A stretch of 64,000 nucleotides of DNA from JAJDXO01 sp965221855 (GTDB lineage: Bacteria > Pseudomonadota > Alphaproteobacteria > Rhodospirillales > UBA2165): positions 18,665 to 82,664 of the forward strand of contig CBDCSV010000004.1 in NCBI GenBank assembly GCA_965221855.1, read 5' to 3'. Each line of letters starts with the position of its first letter. The stretch's first letter is position 1. Below are positions 1 to 7,677 of the stretch, piece after piece. A program made the translations under genes and the position numbers. The notes under the pieces were generated by a model. That model had not been told where the DNA came from and made no database searches. It saw only the letters and a program-made list of their open reading frames with translations.

Positions 1-2
1 TC

Positions 3-644
3 CTGGACGTGCCCCGGCCCGGCGCCGACCCGATCATCGGGGACCGGGCTTATCACACCGGCCCGGACATCGTCGCGGCTCTCGGACGCGCCGCCGCCGA
101 AGGCCTGCTGGCGGGCGGCGTGCTGCCGGTGATCAAGCACATCCCCGGCCACGGGCGCGCCAACGTCGACAGCCACGAGGCGCTGCCGGTGGTGGACGCC
201 CCCCTGGACGAATTGGACGAAACCGATTTCGAGCCCTTCCGCGCCCTCGCCGGCATGCCGTGGGCGATGACCGCGCATGTGGTCTATTCGGAAATCGACG
301 GGGATGCGCCGGCGACCTTGTCCCGCCGTATTCTCACCGAGATCGTCCGGCAACGGATCGGGTTCGAAGGCTTGCTGGTATCCGACGATCTTTCCATGAA
401 GGCGCTTCGCGGTTCCATGACCGGCCGGGCCGCGGGCGCGCTGGCGGCCGGCTGCGATGTCGCGCTTCATTGCAATGGCGACATGGCCGAAATGGAGGCC
501 GTGGCGGCCGGCTCGGCGCCGCTCACCGACGCCGCGCTGGCCCGATTGGACCGTGGCCGGGAAATGGCCGATTCGCCCGATTCGCCGGATTTTGCGGCCT
601 TGGGCGCGAAATTGGCCGCCCTGATGCCGGAGACCGCCGGCTGA
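3..644 (+). CDS. nagZ: Beta-N-acetylhexosaminidase NagZ, 5' end outside window
   Basis: Glycoside hydrolase family 3 enzyme that removes N-acetylglucosamine from muropeptides in cytoplasmic cell-wall recycling. The frame is open from the first bases of the window (LDVPRPGADPIIGDRAYH), so the N-terminal part lies upstream. The family signature KHIPGHGRANVDSHEALP starts about 45 residues into the visible part. SDDLSMKALRG follows; in characterised NagZ this segment carries the nucleophilic Asp. The stop codon overlaps the start of the next gene by one base (TGATG), which indicates translational coupling at the head of a nagZ-M50-scpA-scpB-tatABC run typical of alphaproteobacteria. Confidence 0.93.
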   Translation: MDVPRPGADPIIGDRAYHTGPDIVAALGRAAAEGLLAGGVLPVIKHIPGHGRANVDSHEALPVVDAPLDELDETDFEPFRALAGMPWAMTAHVVYSEIDGDAPATLSRRILTEIVRQRIGFEGLLVSDDLSMKALRGSMTGRAAGALAAGCDVALHCNGDMAEMEAVAAGSAPLTDAALARLDRGREMADSPDSPDFAALGAKLAALMPETAG

Positions 645-1342
645 TGGATATCGCCGGGATCGTCTACAGCGCATCCACCTGGGTCCTGCCCGTGCTGTTC
701 GCGGTTACGCTCCATGAGGCGGCGCACGGCTGGGTGGCATGGAAGCTCGGTGACGATACGGCCTACAAGGCGGGCCGGGTGACCTTCAATCCGATCAAGC
801 ACATCGATTTCTTCGGCACCATTCTGCTGCCGGCCATGCTGCTGCTGGCCTCCGGCGGCCGCATGATGTTCGGCGCCGCCAAGCCCGTACCCGTTAGTTT
901 CTGGCGGTTACGCAACGTCAGGCGGGACACCATCCTGGTCGCCGCGGCCGGGCCCGGCACCAATCTGATCCTCGCCGTCGTCTCGATGGCGCTGCTGGCC
1001 TTCATGCTGCCCGCCGGCGGGCCCGTCGGGCAATGGGTCATCCGCACCCTGGGTCTGTCGGTCTGGTTCAATATTCTGCTGGCCGTCTTCAATATGTTCC
1101 CGCTGCCGCCCCTCGACGGCAGCCGGGTGGTGATGGCGCTGCTGCCCTATTCCCTTGCCGAACGCTACATGCGTTTGGAGCGCTGGGGATTCGCCATTAT
1201 CATAGCCGCACTCTTCGTGCTTCCCTGGCTGGGCGGCATGGCGGGGATGGATCTGAACATTTTCTGGTGGCTGATCGGCAATCCGTCCGAAGCCATCATG
1301 AGGTTTCTCGGCGGCTTGTTTGGATTGAACCTGAGGGCATGA
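644..1342 (+). CDS. Site-2 protease family (M50) membrane metalloprotease
   Basis: Predicted 232-residue intramembrane zinc protease of the M50 family. The zinc motif HEAAH lies near residue 24 in the first membrane helix (VTLHEAAHGW). The second motif, containing the metal-ligand Asp, is PLPPLDGSR near residue 153. Several hydrophobic segments fit a compact SpoIVFB/Rv-type protease without a PDZ domain. The open frame extends upstream to about 260, but ATG 644 is chosen because it overlaps the nagZ stop and gives the normal family N-terminus. Its end overlaps the scpA start by four bases (ATGA). The substrate is unknown. Confidence 0.9.
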   Translation: MDIAGIVYSASTWVLPVLFAVTLHEAAHGWVAWKLGDDTAYKAGRVTFNPIKHIDFFGTILLPAMLLLASGGRMMFGAAKPVPVSFWRLRNVRRDTILVAAAGPGTNLILAVVSMALLAFMLPAGGPVGQWVIRTLGLSVWFNILLAVFNMFPLPPLDGSRVVMALLPYSLAERYMRLERWGFAIIIAALFVLPWLGGMAGMDLNIFWWLIGNPSEAIMRFLGGLFGLNLRA

Positions 1343-2139
1343 ACGAGACCATCGAAGAATTCGAGGGGCGTCCCGAGGAGACCCGGGCGGCGGCCGACGG
1401 CGGCCTGGTGGTCGACGTCGGCGGTTTCGAGGGGCCTATCGATGTCCTGCTGGTGCTCGCCCGCGAGCAGAAGGTCGACCTCGCCCGGATTTCCATTCTC
1501 GAACTCGCGGACCAATATTTGGCTTGGGTCGCCGAGGTGCGGCGCACCAACATCGAACTGGCCGCCGACTATCTGGTGATGGCGGCCTGGCTCGCCTACC
1601 TGAAATCCCGGCTGTTGCTCCCCGATCTCGGCGAAGAGGAAGAGCCCACCGGCGAGGAACTCGCCGCCGCGCTTGCCTACCAGCTCCAGCGGCTGGAGGC
1701 CATGCAGGAGGCAGGCGCGCGCCTGATGGCGCGGAACCGGCTGGGCGAGGATTTCTTCAAGCGCGGCGCGCCGGAGAAGTTCGCCTATGTCAACAAGCCC
1801 GAGCTCGACGCGACCCTCTACGATCTCTTGAAGGCTTACGGCGATCAGCGGCGCCGCGCGGAAGCCCGGACCCTCCGTATCCAGCCGAGCCAGCTGTTCT
1901 CGCCCGACGAGGCGTTGAAGCGGATGGTCGGCATGATGGGCGAAATTCCCGATTGGGCGAACCTGATCACCTTCCTGCCGGAGCACCTCGCCGACGACGT
2001 GATCCGCAGGTCGGCGCTGGCGTCCACCTTCGCCGCCGCGCTGCAGCTTGCCAAGGAGGGCAGGCTGGATATCCGCCAAGGCCAAACCTACGGGCCCATC
2101 TTCGTCCGGGCCATCGACAACATGACGGAGGCCGGTTGA
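1339..2139 (+). CDS. scpA: Segregation and condensation protein A (kleisin)
   Basis: ScpA is the kleisin subunit that bridges SMC heads with ScpB in chromosome condensation. The typical start of the conserved region, FEGPIDVLLVLAREQKVDLA, begins near residue 32. The AADYLVMAAWLAYLKSRLLLP helix follows, and a C-terminal winged-helix part covers the last 80 residues. The length of 266 residues is normal. ATG 1339 overlaps the upstream stop by four bases, and scpB begins directly after the stop, so the two partners are co-translated. An overlapping upstream open frame from 1033 is only read-through inside the M50 gene. Confidence 0.94.
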   Translation: MNETIEEFEGRPEETRAAADGGLVVDVGGFEGPIDVLLVLAREQKVDLARISILELADQYLAWVAEVRRTNIELAADYLVMAAWLAYLKSRLLLPDLGEEEEPTGEELAAALAYQLQRLEAMQEAGARLMARNRLGEDFFKRGAPEKFAYVNKPELDATLYDLLKAYGDQRRRAEARTLRIQPSQLFSPDEALKRMVGMMGEIPDWANLITFLPEHLADDVIRRSALASTFAAALQLAKEGRLDIRQGQTYGPIFVRAIDNMTEAG

Positions 2140-2823
2140 GTGTCCGAGGAACGACAGGTTGATCCGCAACATCTGAGACTTCTGGAGGCGCTGATTTTCG
2201 CTTCCGCCGATCCGGTGCCCGAAAAGGCGATGGCCGACCGGCTGCCCGACGATGCCGATATCCCGGCCCTGGTGTCGGCGCTGCGGGCCCTCTATGAGGG
2301 GCGGGGGGTGGAGCTCAGGAAAGTGGGCGCCGCCTGGGCCTTCCGCACCGCCGAGGATCTGGGGCCGATGCTCAACGTGGAGCGGACCGTATCGCGCAAG
2401 CTCTCCCGCGCGGCCATGGAAACCATGGCCATCGTCGCCTATCACCAGCCGGTAACCCGGGCCGAGATCGAGGAAATCCGCGGCGTCTCCCTGAGCAAGG
2501 GGACCATCGACAATCTATTCGAAGCGGGCTGGATCAAGCCCAAGGGGCGGCGGCGGACGCCGGGCCGCCCGGTGACCTGGGGAACGACCGACGGCTTTTT
2601 GGACCAGTTCGGCCTGGAAAACCTGGACGACCTGCCGGGCCTCGAGGAACTGAAGGCCGCCGGGCTGCTCGACAAGCGGGCGGCGATCGTCTCCGTCGGC
2701 GGCGCCGGCAGGGCCGGCCGAGAGGACGCCGACGACGGCGATGTCTTCGATGACGATGAACCGTTGATGGCCGAGCCCCTCGATCCCGATGACGGCGAAG
2801 AGTCCATGACCCCCTCACCCTGA
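2140..2823 (+). CDS. scpB: Segregation and condensation protein B
   Basis: ScpB forms the dimeric winged-helix partner of ScpA in the SMC complex. The conserved LEALIFASADPV start and the AMETMAIVAYHQPVTRAEIE and RGVSLSKGTIDNL motifs are present. The gene starts with GTG directly after the scpA stop. The C-terminus is acidic and low in complexity. The last residues (MTPSP) and the stop codon are encoded by the first bases of a dispersed intergenic repeat at 2811-2970, so the native C-terminus has probably been replaced or extended by that repeat. Confidence 0.93.
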   Translation: MSEERQVDPQHLRLLEALIFASADPVPEKAMADRLPDDADIPALVSALRALYEGRGVELRKVGAAWAFRTAEDLGPMLNVERTVSRKLSRAAMETMAIVAYHQPVTRAEIEEIRGVSLSKGTIDNLFEAGWIKPKGRRRTPGRPVTWGTTDGFLDQFGLENLDDLPGLEELKAAGLLDKRAAIVSVGGAGRAGREDADDGDVFDDDEPLMAEPLDPDDGEESMTPSP

Positions 2824-2970
2824 CCCTCTCCCCCTGAAGAAGGGGGAGAGGGGACTATTCTCAAACCCTCGCCCCCCGAAGGGGGGAGAGGGATGCGCAG
2901 GCTTGGCGACCTAGGGCACAAAGCGAAGCGACTGCCCAGGCGAGCCTTAGCCGAAGCTGGGTGAGGGGGA
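2811..2970. repeat. Dispersed palindromic intergenic repeat, copy 1
   Basis: GC-rich repeat built from paired arms such as CTCTCCCCCTGAAG / AGGGGGAGAGG and GCCCCCCGAA / GGGGGGAGAGGG, ending in AGCTGGGTGAGGGGG. The same blocks recur at about 47789, 57515, 60712 (inverted) and 63315. It fills most of the 328-bp gap between scpB and tatA and overlaps the scpB stop codon. The hairpin arms suggest a REP/RPE-like non-autonomous element that could also affect transcript ends. The rest of the gap shows no gene. Confidence 0.85.
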
Positions 2971-3151
2971 TTTCGCGTGGTCGCCACGACAGGGAACCGG
3001 CTCCAGCCGACCACGGCCACACTATCGAGTCATCGCGCTCCAGCACCCGGTCCCGGCCGTTTGTCCGGCGTTTTCCGGCTTTGATTGCGGGGCGACGGGC
3101 CTTCTGCCATTATGCGCCGCAACATAGATTACCAAGCGAGGAGACATATCG

Positions 3152-3421
3152 ATGGGAATCGGTATCTGGCAGGTCGTCCTGATTTTAGTGATCGTCCTGA
3201 TCATTTTCGGCGCCGGTAAGCTGCCGCGGGTGATGGGCGATGTCGCCAAGGGCGTGAAGAATTTCAAGGCCGGCATGCAGGACGAAGTGACCGGCGCCGG
3301 TTCCGGCGCCGACAGGAACGCCGCGGACGCGCCCGAGGCCAGGCCGGTCGAGGCGCAGGCCGCCGCCGTCGAAACCTCCGAGAGTACATCCGAGAAAAAG
3401 GAAGACGCGGCGAAGACCTGA
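3152..3421 (+). CDS. tatA: Sec-independent translocase protein TatA
   Basis: TatA is the small pore-forming subunit of the twin-arginine translocase, which exports folded proteins across the inner membrane. One N-terminal membrane helix (IWQVVLILVIVLIIF, about residues 5-19) is followed by the hallmark FGAGKLPR hinge, an amphipathic helix, and an acidic, Ala/Glu-rich tail. Its 89 residues are normal for the family. An AGGAG ribosome-binding site lies upstream of ATG 3152. It heads tatA-tatB-tatC. Confidence 0.95.
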   Translation: MGIGIWQVVLILVIVLIIFGAGKLPRVMGDVAKGVKNFKAGMQDEVTGAGSGADRNAADAPEARPVEAQAAAVETSESTSEKKEDAAKT

Positions 3422-3486
3422 GCACGGGGACGATCCCGACCGGGATGGGGATTGCCGGCCCATTCGCCTGAACCCTTGGGTGAGCC

Positions 3487-3945
3487 ATGTTCGATATCGG
3501 TTGGACCGAGATCGCTATTATCGCCGTCGTGGCCATCATCGTGATCGGCCCCAAGGATTTGCCGCGCGTGCTCCGCACCCTCGGCGAGTATGTGGGCAAG
3601 GCGAAGGCGATGACCGCCGAGTTCCGCCGCCATGTGGACGACATGATCCGCGAGACCGAGCTCGACGAGGTCAAGAAGCAGATCGACGCCGCGTCCAGCC
3701 CCGACATCGAGGGCTACCTGGAAAACACCATCGACCCCAAGGGCGAGATCAAACAGACCCTCGAGGACGACTTCCGGGACATCAACGCCGATTGGGCGGA
3801 AGACGGCGAGGCGCTGGCCAAGGCGGAGGCCGCCATGGAAGAGGAAGCGGCCTCGGCGATGGACGATCTGGAGCCCATCGCCGGACCGGAGACCGGGCCC
3901 AACGAGCCGCCTGATTCCGAGCCCGGGAAGAGAGAGGCGGGCTGA
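3487..3945 (+). CDS. tatB: Sec-independent translocase protein TatB
   Basis: TatB works with TatC in the twin-arginine signal-peptide receptor complex. MFDIGWTEIAIIAVVAIIVIG is the family-typical single membrane helix with the conserved acidic residue near position 8. GPKDLPRVLRTLGEYVGKAK follows. The rest is a long acidic, helical cytoplasmic tail. Its stop overlaps the tatC start (TGATG), indicating coupling. Confidence 0.95.
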   Translation: MFDIGWTEIAIIAVVAIIVIGPKDLPRVLRTLGEYVGKAKAMTAEFRRHVDDMIRETELDEVKKQIDAASSPDIEGYLENTIDPKGEIKQTLEDDFRDINADWAEDGEALAKAEAAMEEEAASAMDDLEPIAGPETGPNEPPDSEPGKREAG

Positions 3946-4778
3946 TGGCGCGGACCGTCGCTTCCAGCCGCATGCCCCTGATGGACCACATCGTGGAGCT
4001 CCGCAACCGGCTGATGTATTCGGTGGCGGCCCTGTTCGCGGTCTTCCTGGCGACCTACTTCTTCGCCGAGGACATCTACGGATTTCTCGTGCAGCCCCTG
4101 GCCGACATCCTGGCGGACCAGGAGGGCGGCAACCGGCGGCTGATCTATACGGCGCTCCACGAGGCGTTCTTCACCTACATCAAGGTGGCGTTCTTCGCCG
4201 CCCTGTTCATCGCCTTTCCGTTCATCGCCAATCAGTTCTGGCGGTTCGTGGCGCCGGGCCTCTACCGGGAAGAGAAGAAGGCGCTGCTGCCCTATCTCAT
4301 CCTGTCGCCGATCCTGTTCTTCATCGGCGGGGCGCTGGTCTACTACTTCATCTTTCCCCTGGCGTGGAAGTTCTTCATCTCCTTCGAGACCGCCGATATC
4401 GCCGGCGGCCTCGCCATCCAACTGGAGGCCAAGGTCAACGAATACCTGTCCCTCGTCATGCGGCTGATCTTCGCCTTCGGGATTTCCTTCCAGCTTCCCA
4501 TCCTGCTGACGCTCCTGGCCCACGCCGGGCTGGCCACGTCCCGGGGCCTCGCGGCGAAGCGGAAATACGCGCTGGTGATGGTGTTCATCGCCGCCGCCAT
4601 CCTGACGCCCCCCGACCTGATCAGCCAGATCGGCCTCGCCATCCCGATCATCATCCTCTACGAGGCGTCCATCGTCTCCGTCCGCATGGTCGAGAAGTCC
4701 AAGGCGGCCAAGGCCAAACTGGCCGGCAAGGACGAAGAGGACGAATTCCCGGAAGAGACGGACTTTAATTTGGGGTAG
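3945..4778 (+). CDS. tatC: Sec-independent translocase protein TatC
   Basis: TatC is the polytopic receptor for twin-arginine signal peptides. MPLMDHIVELRNRLMYSV is the conserved N-terminal cytoplasmic segment. Six hydrophobic segments follow, with the conserved FRFVAPGLY-type block (here FWRFVAPGLYREEKK) and the AAILTPPDLISQ motif. Its 277 residues are normal, with a charged C-terminal tail. In many alphaproteobacteria serS follows tatC. Here the operon is followed by lower-GC accessory DNA, which marks a block boundary. Confidence 0.95.
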   Translation: MARTVASSRMPLMDHIVELRNRLMYSVAALFAVFLATYFFAEDIYGFLVQPLADILADQEGGNRRLIYTALHEAFFTYIKVAFFAALFIAFPFIANQFWRFVAPGLYREEKKALLPYLILSPILFFIGGALVYYFIFPLAWKFFISFETADIAGGLAIQLEAKVNEYLSLVMRLIFAFGISFQLPILLTLLAHAGLATSRGLAAKRKYALVMVFIAAAILTPPDLISQIGLAIPIIILYEASIVSVRMVEKSKAAKAKLAGKDEEDEFPEETDFNLG

Positions 4779-4881
4779 GCTAGTCGGATGGGAGTTGTTA
4801 CCCGTATCAATACCGGCACTGTGCAACTATTTTCCGAACACCAGTCCATTGGACATTTTGCTTACTTGCAGAGATGACATC

Positions 4882-5453
4882 ATGACCACCGAAGACGAGT
4901 TACTTGACCTTGAATTGGCCGACTCTGACGAGGAGTATGAGGCCGAAGATTCTAAACTTTCCATGCAGGACAAAGGTCTATCGGACCGCCAAATCGAGAC
5001 AATTTTCGATAAGGGCAGGTTCAGCCTTCATCAAGACCGCAATGACTTTACGTTGCCCCAAGTACTTGATTTCGTTAAGTCCAGGCGGTGGGTGAATGTT
5101 CGTCCAGAATATCAGCGGCGCCTGCGCTGGGATCAGCACAAGAAGTCTCGCCTAATTGAGTCCCTATTAATGAATGTACCGGTCCCCCCGGTATTTCTTT
5201 ATGAGTACGATATTGGTCGGTATGAGGTGATGGATGGTCAGCAAAGACTGAATTCAATAATTGAGTTCTTCAACAATGAATTTGCGCTCTCAGGACTCAA
5301 GGTCTGGTCCTCACTGAACGGTAAACGTCATTCAGAGCTTCCTGGTCGTATCCAACGAGCTTTGGAGCGAGCGAAGATTTCTTCAATTATTTTATTGTCC
5401 GATGAGTCGAAGAAAAAAGACCCCGCAATCGGCGATATTCGAACTCAGGTTTT
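4882..5453 (+). pseudogene. DUF262 (GmrS/ParB-like) gene, 5' half
   Basis: N-terminal 190 codons of a DUF262-family protein. Visible features are an acidic leader, VRPEYQRRLRWDQHKKSRLIE near residues 73-93, and the signature DGQQRLNSIIEFF starting at residue 118. DUF262 is related to ParB/Srx-type nucleotide-binding domains and is the N-terminal module of GmrSD type IV restriction proteins. The frame is cut after ...RTQV by an element end at 5454. The missing half lies on the opposite strand at 22927-23592. Joining the halves with one copy of the shared 8-mer CAGGTTTT restores 409 sense codons. The region is more AT-rich than the tat operon, which suggests horizontal origin. Confidence 0.88.
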
Positions 5454-5476
5454 GGGGATTATATATTTAACTTGCC
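5446..5476. mobile_element. Residual IS1595-type element end with target duplication
   Basis: The 8-mer CAGGTTTT at 5446-5453 is followed by a 23-bp sequence at 5454-5476 (GGGGATTATA...TTGCC). The same 23 bp occurs at 23593-23615, beside an IS1595-family transposase gene, and it is again preceded by the 8-mer in complementary form. Eight-base target duplications are known for the IS1595 family. Only the terminus survives here; the rest of the element is absent. Confidence 0.75.
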
Positions 5477-5508
5477 TTTTGGTTCAATGACGCGCAATGT
5501 CTCTCTAT

Positions 5509-5609
5509 CGCCAAACCGACCACAGATGGCCCCCTTCGTCGGGCCACCCGCTGAATACAATACCGATTCCCGGAAATAAGCGGGATTCCCATCTGTGGAT
5601 TGTTTGGCG
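5509..5609. repeat. Imperfect 21-bp inverted repeat, MITE-like
   Basis: The arm at 5509-5529 (CGCCAAAC...CACAGATGG) is complementary to the arm at 5589-5609 (CCATCTGTGG...GTTTGGCG) with three mismatches, around a 59-bp centre. The structure lies just upstream of the interrupted lipoprotein gene and may be a small non-autonomous element or a transcript hairpin. Confidence 0.55.
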
Positions 5610-6191
5610 ACTGACCCGGCACCCGCCGGGAGGGGAGGCAAACATGCACATCAGAATATTTGCAATCGCGGCAGCCGTTTTGACGGCGGCCTGTATTCCG
5701 GCCGGCACATTGCCGGGATCGCTCGAAGTGACGAAATCCAAATTCGATGACCGTCAATATGTCAGGGCCGAGCCCGGATGGCTGAAAGCGATTGGCCCGC
5801 AGGGGGTAGGAACGCTTCTAACCGGGCCGACGTTCAAGATCGGTGCGCTGATCCATTCCGAGCGCGGCGTGTCGCTGGTCGCCCGAGTCGAGAAGATCAG
5901 CCGCATTACGGGCCTCGAGGTCAACGTGAACGGCCAGGTCCACAATCTTAGAAAACAGGGGCGGACGGATTTTACGACCAGCGCGGACCGGACGTTTCAT
6001 TCGACGCATAGCCGCGCCCATTTCGCGGCGAGCCTGGAGCTGCTGCGCCAAATGACGGCGGGGACCGGAAAGGTGTTCGTCCGCGTCACGACGGGAGACG
6101 GCTATGTCGAAGGGGATTTTGGCGCCGGGTGCGATTCGCAATTCTCGCAGATGGGCTGTGTCGCGATCCGGAACGCGCTTGAGAAAGCGAC

Positions 6192-7471
6192 GGTAACGTC
6201 AAGAGTTATGTGTCAGGGAGACTGGGGTACTGATTCCCTGAGACTTGTTTTCGTGAATGAAGACCGCGAAGAGGATGCGGTCCATTGAGGTTTTATCCTT
6301 GAAGGTTCCCATGGGCCGGGTTCGTCTGCGAACCTCGCGGAACCTCCGTTCGATGGCATTGGTGGTCCTGACCTGCTTTCGCTCGGCGAGGTCCTTGTAG
6401 CGGAAGCAGGTGAGCAGGTCGTCGAGGTCGTTGCGCAGGCAGGCGACGGCCTTGGGGTAGGTATCTTCCCAGGCGTCGGCGAAGCGGCGGGCGGCGGTCT
6501 CGGCCTTGCGGCGGTTGGGGGCATTCATGACGGCGTGGACGTCGGCCTTGACGGCCTGCTGGTCGGCTACGCGGACCTTGTTGAGGATGTTCCTGATTTT
6601 GTGCGCCCAGCACCTCTGAACGGGGATGCCGTGATAGACGATCGGCAAGGCGGCGAGCAGGCCTTGGCCGCCATCAACGCAGATCATCTCAAGGCCCTCG
6701 CCGGTGAGGCCGCGGCGGTGCAACGCGGTGAGGAAGCGCTCCCACTCCGCGGCGCTCTCGCTGGCGGCGAGTTGGAAGTCGATAATCTCCTTCTTGCCGT
6801 CGTGCCGTATGCCCAGCGCCACCAGGACCGGCCTCCTGAGCGCGCCGGCGCCGGTCTTGCAGGCCAGCACCACGCCGTCGAGCATCAGCGCCTTGTAGGC
6901 GTTCTTCAGCGGCCGGCGGTGGAATGCGGCGACCGACAGATCGAGGGTCTTGGCGACCCGGCTCACCGTCGCGGCCGAGACCGGACGCCCGAGCAGGGCA
7001 AGCAGGACCTCGCCGACCTTGCGGGTCGAGAGCCCCAGCACGAAGCCGGCCAGGATGGCGCGGTCGATCTCTGGAGCGCGCCTTGCGTAGCTCTTCAGAA
7101 CCTCGGTCGGGCAGAAGTGCCGGGTGCGCGGCACGTTGAGCTCGATGTCGCCGAGCTCGCTGAGCAGGCGGCGCCGGTAGGTGCCGTTGCGCCGGTCGCG
7201 CATAGCGCTGCCATCGAGGCCGTCGAGCCAGCGATCCACCGCCTCGGCCATCCGGCCCTCGATGATCTCGGCCAGCGCCTGGCGGCCAAGCGGGCGATAA
7301 CCCTCGCCCCAGTCCAATCCGCCTGCTTGCATCTCCTTCACCACCTCAAAGGCTTGTGGTAGGTTCTCAATCGTTACAGCTTGCTGTGGCATCGGGGTGC
7401 TCCTTCTTGCGGTTGTCGTAAACCACAGGGAGTACCCCATTCCCAACTGACACATAAATTTTTACGTCACC
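6192..7471. mobile_element. IS256-family insertion sequence, complete copy
   Basis: 1280-bp element with terminal inverted repeats of about 25 bp. The left end GGTAACGTCAAGAG runs into TTATGTGTCAG. The right end, read inward, is GGTGACGTAAAAAT followed by the same TTATGTGTCAG. It is flanked by the 9-bp target duplication GAAAGCGAC, within the 8-9 bp range of the family. It carries one transposase gene on the minus strand. A 5'-truncated relative lies at about 48398-49528 in the opposite orientation. Confidence 0.9.
6199..7392 (-). CDS. IS256 (Mutator-type) family transposase
   Basis: 397-residue DDE transposase of the IS256/Mutator group. MLDGVVLACK carries the first catalytic Asp and ICVDGGQGL the second. 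The TTNAIERRFREVRRRTRPMG block carries the catalytic Glu and the family signature. C-W-A-H in VQRCWAHKIRN is also typical. ATG 7392 (MPQQAVTIENL) is preferred over the upstream in-frame ATG at 7455, which would start inside the inverted repeat. The gene looks complete, so the element may still be active. Confidence 0.92.
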   Translation of the reverse strand: MPQQAVTIENLPQAFEVVKEMQAGGLDWGEGYRPLGRQALAEIIEGRMAEAVDRWLDGLDGSAMRDRRNGTYRRRLLSELGDIELNVPRTRHFCPTEVLKSYARRAPEIDRAILAGFVLGLSTRKVGEVLLALLGRPVSAATVSRVAKTLDLSVAAFHRRPLKNAYKALMLDGVVLACKTGAGALRRPVLVALGIRHDGKKEIIDFQLAASESAAEWERFLTALHRRGLTGEGLEMICVDGGQGLLAALPIVYHGIPVQRCWAHKIRNILNKVRVADQQAVKADVHAVMNAPNRRKAETAARRFADAWEDTYPKAVACLRNDLDDLLTCFRYKDLAERKQVRTTNAIERRFREVRRRTRPMGTFKDKTSMDRILFAVFIHENKSQGISTPVSLTHNS

Positions 7472-7677
7472 GAAAGCGACTAAGCCCTTGACTTTGCTTG
7501 CGAAACACTATTTCAGGGGTAAATCCGCTTTTTCGGGTGTAAATTGAATCCCGGTGGTACCTCGATCCGGCGACGGAAACCCCTGAGGCGGACGTTTAAG
7601 ACCCGAACCACCGGCAATTGATGGTATTCACCGCGCGGCCGCTCCAAGTGTGAGATGGCCGTCGAGAGGGGGAAGAT

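Larger units (their letters stand above)
5644..7547 (+). pseudogene. Lipoprotein gene interrupted by an IS256-family element
   Basis: The reading frame starts at ATG 5644 behind a strong GGGAGGGGAGG ribosome-binding site. It encodes a signal peptide with lipobox LTAAC near residues 14-18, so the intact product would be an envelope lipoprotein. I do not recognise the family. Codons up to 6191 are native; the IS occupies 6192-7471. The 9-mer GAAAGCGAC is duplicated at 6183-6191 and 7472-7480. Removing the IS and one 9-mer restores an in-frame 204-residue product ending at TGA 7547 (tail ...LEKATKPLTLLAKHYFRG). The longer uninterrupted frame to 6288 ends in IS-derived codons. Confidence 0.8.

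Noticed and set aside
1165..2445. Minus-strand 426-codon frame opposite scpA/scpB
   Set aside because: It is a mirror frame of conserved plus-strand genes with His/Gly/Gln-rich composition.
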